Shown: piece after piece, positions 14,367 to 15,002 of the stretch
How the letters are laid out: each line of letters starts with the position of its first letter
How positions within the stretch are numbered: the first letter of the stretch is position 1
Source: CAYJMQ01 sp964392415
GTDB lineage: Bacteria > Bdellovibrionota > JACOXK01 > 2-02-FULL-40-11
Direction of reading: 5' to 3'
Length of the DNA stretch: 15,002 nucleotides
NCBI GenBank assembly: GCA_964392415.1
Contig: CAYMPL010000049.1
Span: forward strand, 1 to 15,002
The notes under the pieces: generated by a model
What the model was told of the DNA's origin: nothing
The model's database searches: none
Seen by the model: the letters and a program-made list of their open reading frames with translations, nothing else
Program-made: the position numbers and the translations under genes

Positions 14367-14796
14367 CCGCCCGCAACCGAGTAGATGCGGGAGCCGTAGC
14401 CGATATCGCCAAAACTACCATTGAAGTCGTAGGCGCCATAGGGAGAGTTGTCTGGATAAACCGACGACGACCAAAACCAATAACCCGAAAGATTTGGCAA
14501 AATTTTATCGTTGTGATGACTATATCCCTCATTAGTTTCAGGTTGAGCTCCCATATCTTCCCGAAGTGAGATGAATTCTTCTATTGAGGGCAAACGCGCA
14601 CCGATGCTTTCGCAGTATTCTTTCGCGCCAAGTTGACCTTCGGGTAAAGGACGACCAAGCTGTTTCATATACTCTGAGCTATGAACCATGGGCCAAATCG
14701 AACCATCATCTTTCTTCCCAATGTCCCCCCAAATGAGCCCTCTTGGATCACGCCATGCTTCGTTAAGTGCAGCATGACTTGTGTCACGGGTAAAAA
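14348..14796 (-). CDS. DUF1566/Lcl-like (C-type-lectin/FGE-fold) C-terminal domain, cut off from its N-terminus by a frameshift
   Basis: The coding frame reads continuously from the A5 run at 14792-14796 to the stop at 14348-14350. The first internal ATG is at 14689, but homology-like sequence clearly begins before it: TRDTSHAALNEAWRDPRGLIWGD, DIGKKDDGSIWPMVHSSEY, AKEYCESIGARLPSIEEFISLREDMG, ILPNLSGYWFWSSSVYPDNS, YGAYDFNGSFGDIGYGSRIY, ending GGCGVGR. The order 'W-DP-GL-WGD...A--YC---GARLP---EF--LR...LPNL-G-WFWSSS' is that of Lcl/DUF1566-type domains, which share the fold of formylglycine-generating enzyme and C-type lectins. These are usually ligand-binding and exported. The expected start for this frame is missing; the N-terminal part lies in the neighbouring frame upstream. 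The last 32 codons are GC-rich and dominated by NNC codons, unlike the rest of the gene. Confidence 0.62.
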
Positions 14797-15002
14797 CCCG
14801 CTCCGGTTGTGGTAGTGCGCGTTTCAGGTTCTGTCGGCTGAGACAGAAGCTCTTCGATTCTAGCGTTCACCAAATCAAGATGGGATACGAGAATCTTGCG
14901 TACCTCTTTAGAATCCGCTCCTACCAGCTGCTCATGAAGATGCTTCCTAGGGGTAGAATCAAAAAGTGTGGAAATAGGGATAAAGGCGGCGTAACCTTTT
15001 TT
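14784..15002 (-). pseudogene. N-terminal-side fragment of the same lectin-like gene (frameshifted; runs off window end)
   Basis: This frame is open from the window end to a TGA at 14784-14786 and encodes 72 residues without a start in view. It is plainly protein-like: KKGYAAFIPISTLFDS, then a charged helical stretch (HEQLVGADSKEVRKILVSHLDLVNARIEELLSQ), then a Pro/Thr linker (PTEPETRTTTTGAGF). The stop falls just after a run of five A's (T's in the gene sense, 14792-14796). Removing one base there joins this frame to the Lcl-like domain (GAGF-TRDTSHAALNEAWRDP). The whole is best read as one exported helical-stalk-plus-lectin protein broken by a +1 frameshift. Either the gene is decayed, the run is variable in the population, or the base is a sequencing error. 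I do not recognise the N-terminal family. Confidence 0.6.

Noticed and set aside
14218..14532. Minus-strand frame rich in Arg/Ala/Gly covering the toxin-antitoxin 3' end
   Set aside because: It crosses the end of the lectin-like gene in another frame and the antitoxin antisense; composition reflects the GC-rich DNA.
1..15002. CRISPR arrays, tRNA or rRNA genes, insertion sequences
   Set aside because: Reading both strands I found no regularly spaced repeats, cloverleaf-like sequence, transposase or IS ends.

Overview
The window looks like the chromosome of a Gram-negative, mid-GC bacterium. It encodes an outer-membrane beta-barrel protein with a signal peptide, a lipoprotein of the M16 fold, a respiratory complex I module and an NAD-type isocitrate dehydrogenase. 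The gene mix (NuoC-NuoD fusion, two deoxynucleoside kinases side by side, a stand-alone EF-Tu-domain-2-like protein) would fit a deltaproteobacteria-like or related uncultured lineage. That placement is an impression from protein style; no rRNA or other marker in the window settles it.

Left part (1-3585, all minus strand): one compact transcription unit running aroA -> deoxynucleoside kinase 2 -> deoxynucleoside kinase 1 -> outer-membrane barrel protein -> secreted UshA-like metallophosphatase, which runs off the window. The gaps are 0-60 bp and no terminator is visible. The unit starts at a short A/T-rich divergent promoter region (3586-3670). From the other side of that region, a 914-residue double-domain M16 lipoprotein (3671-6415) is transcribed. 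It lacks the zinc-binding HxxEH motif in both halves.

Middle (6426-13346): a small EF-Tu-domain-2-like protein (minus strand) has an excellent promoter and Shine-Dalgarno. It diverges from a tightly overlapping plus-strand operon nuoCD-nuoE-nuoF-nuoG-nuoI-idh. This operon holds the complete NADH-input and Fe-S arm of complex I, followed by an NAD+-dependent isocitrate dehydrogenase that would make NADH for it. The genes nuoA, nuoB, nuoH and nuoJ-N are absent here, so complex I is split across loci. NuoG is short (489 residues), with all its cluster ligands but only a remnant of the molybdopterin-type domain.

Right part (13347-15002): an accessory stretch. A TumE/TumA-type toxin-antitoxin pair is preceded by a promoter whose spacer is a perfect palindrome, with a third half-site just after the -10. 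Convergent with it is the 3' part of a secreted-type protein with a DUF1566/Lcl-like (C-type-lectin/FGE-fold) C-terminus. That gene is broken by a one-base frameshift at an A5 run, and its last 32 codons show an unusual run of NNC codons, which recalls variable regions of diversity-generating retroelements. No reverse transcriptase or complete template repeat lies in the window, so that reading is only a lead.
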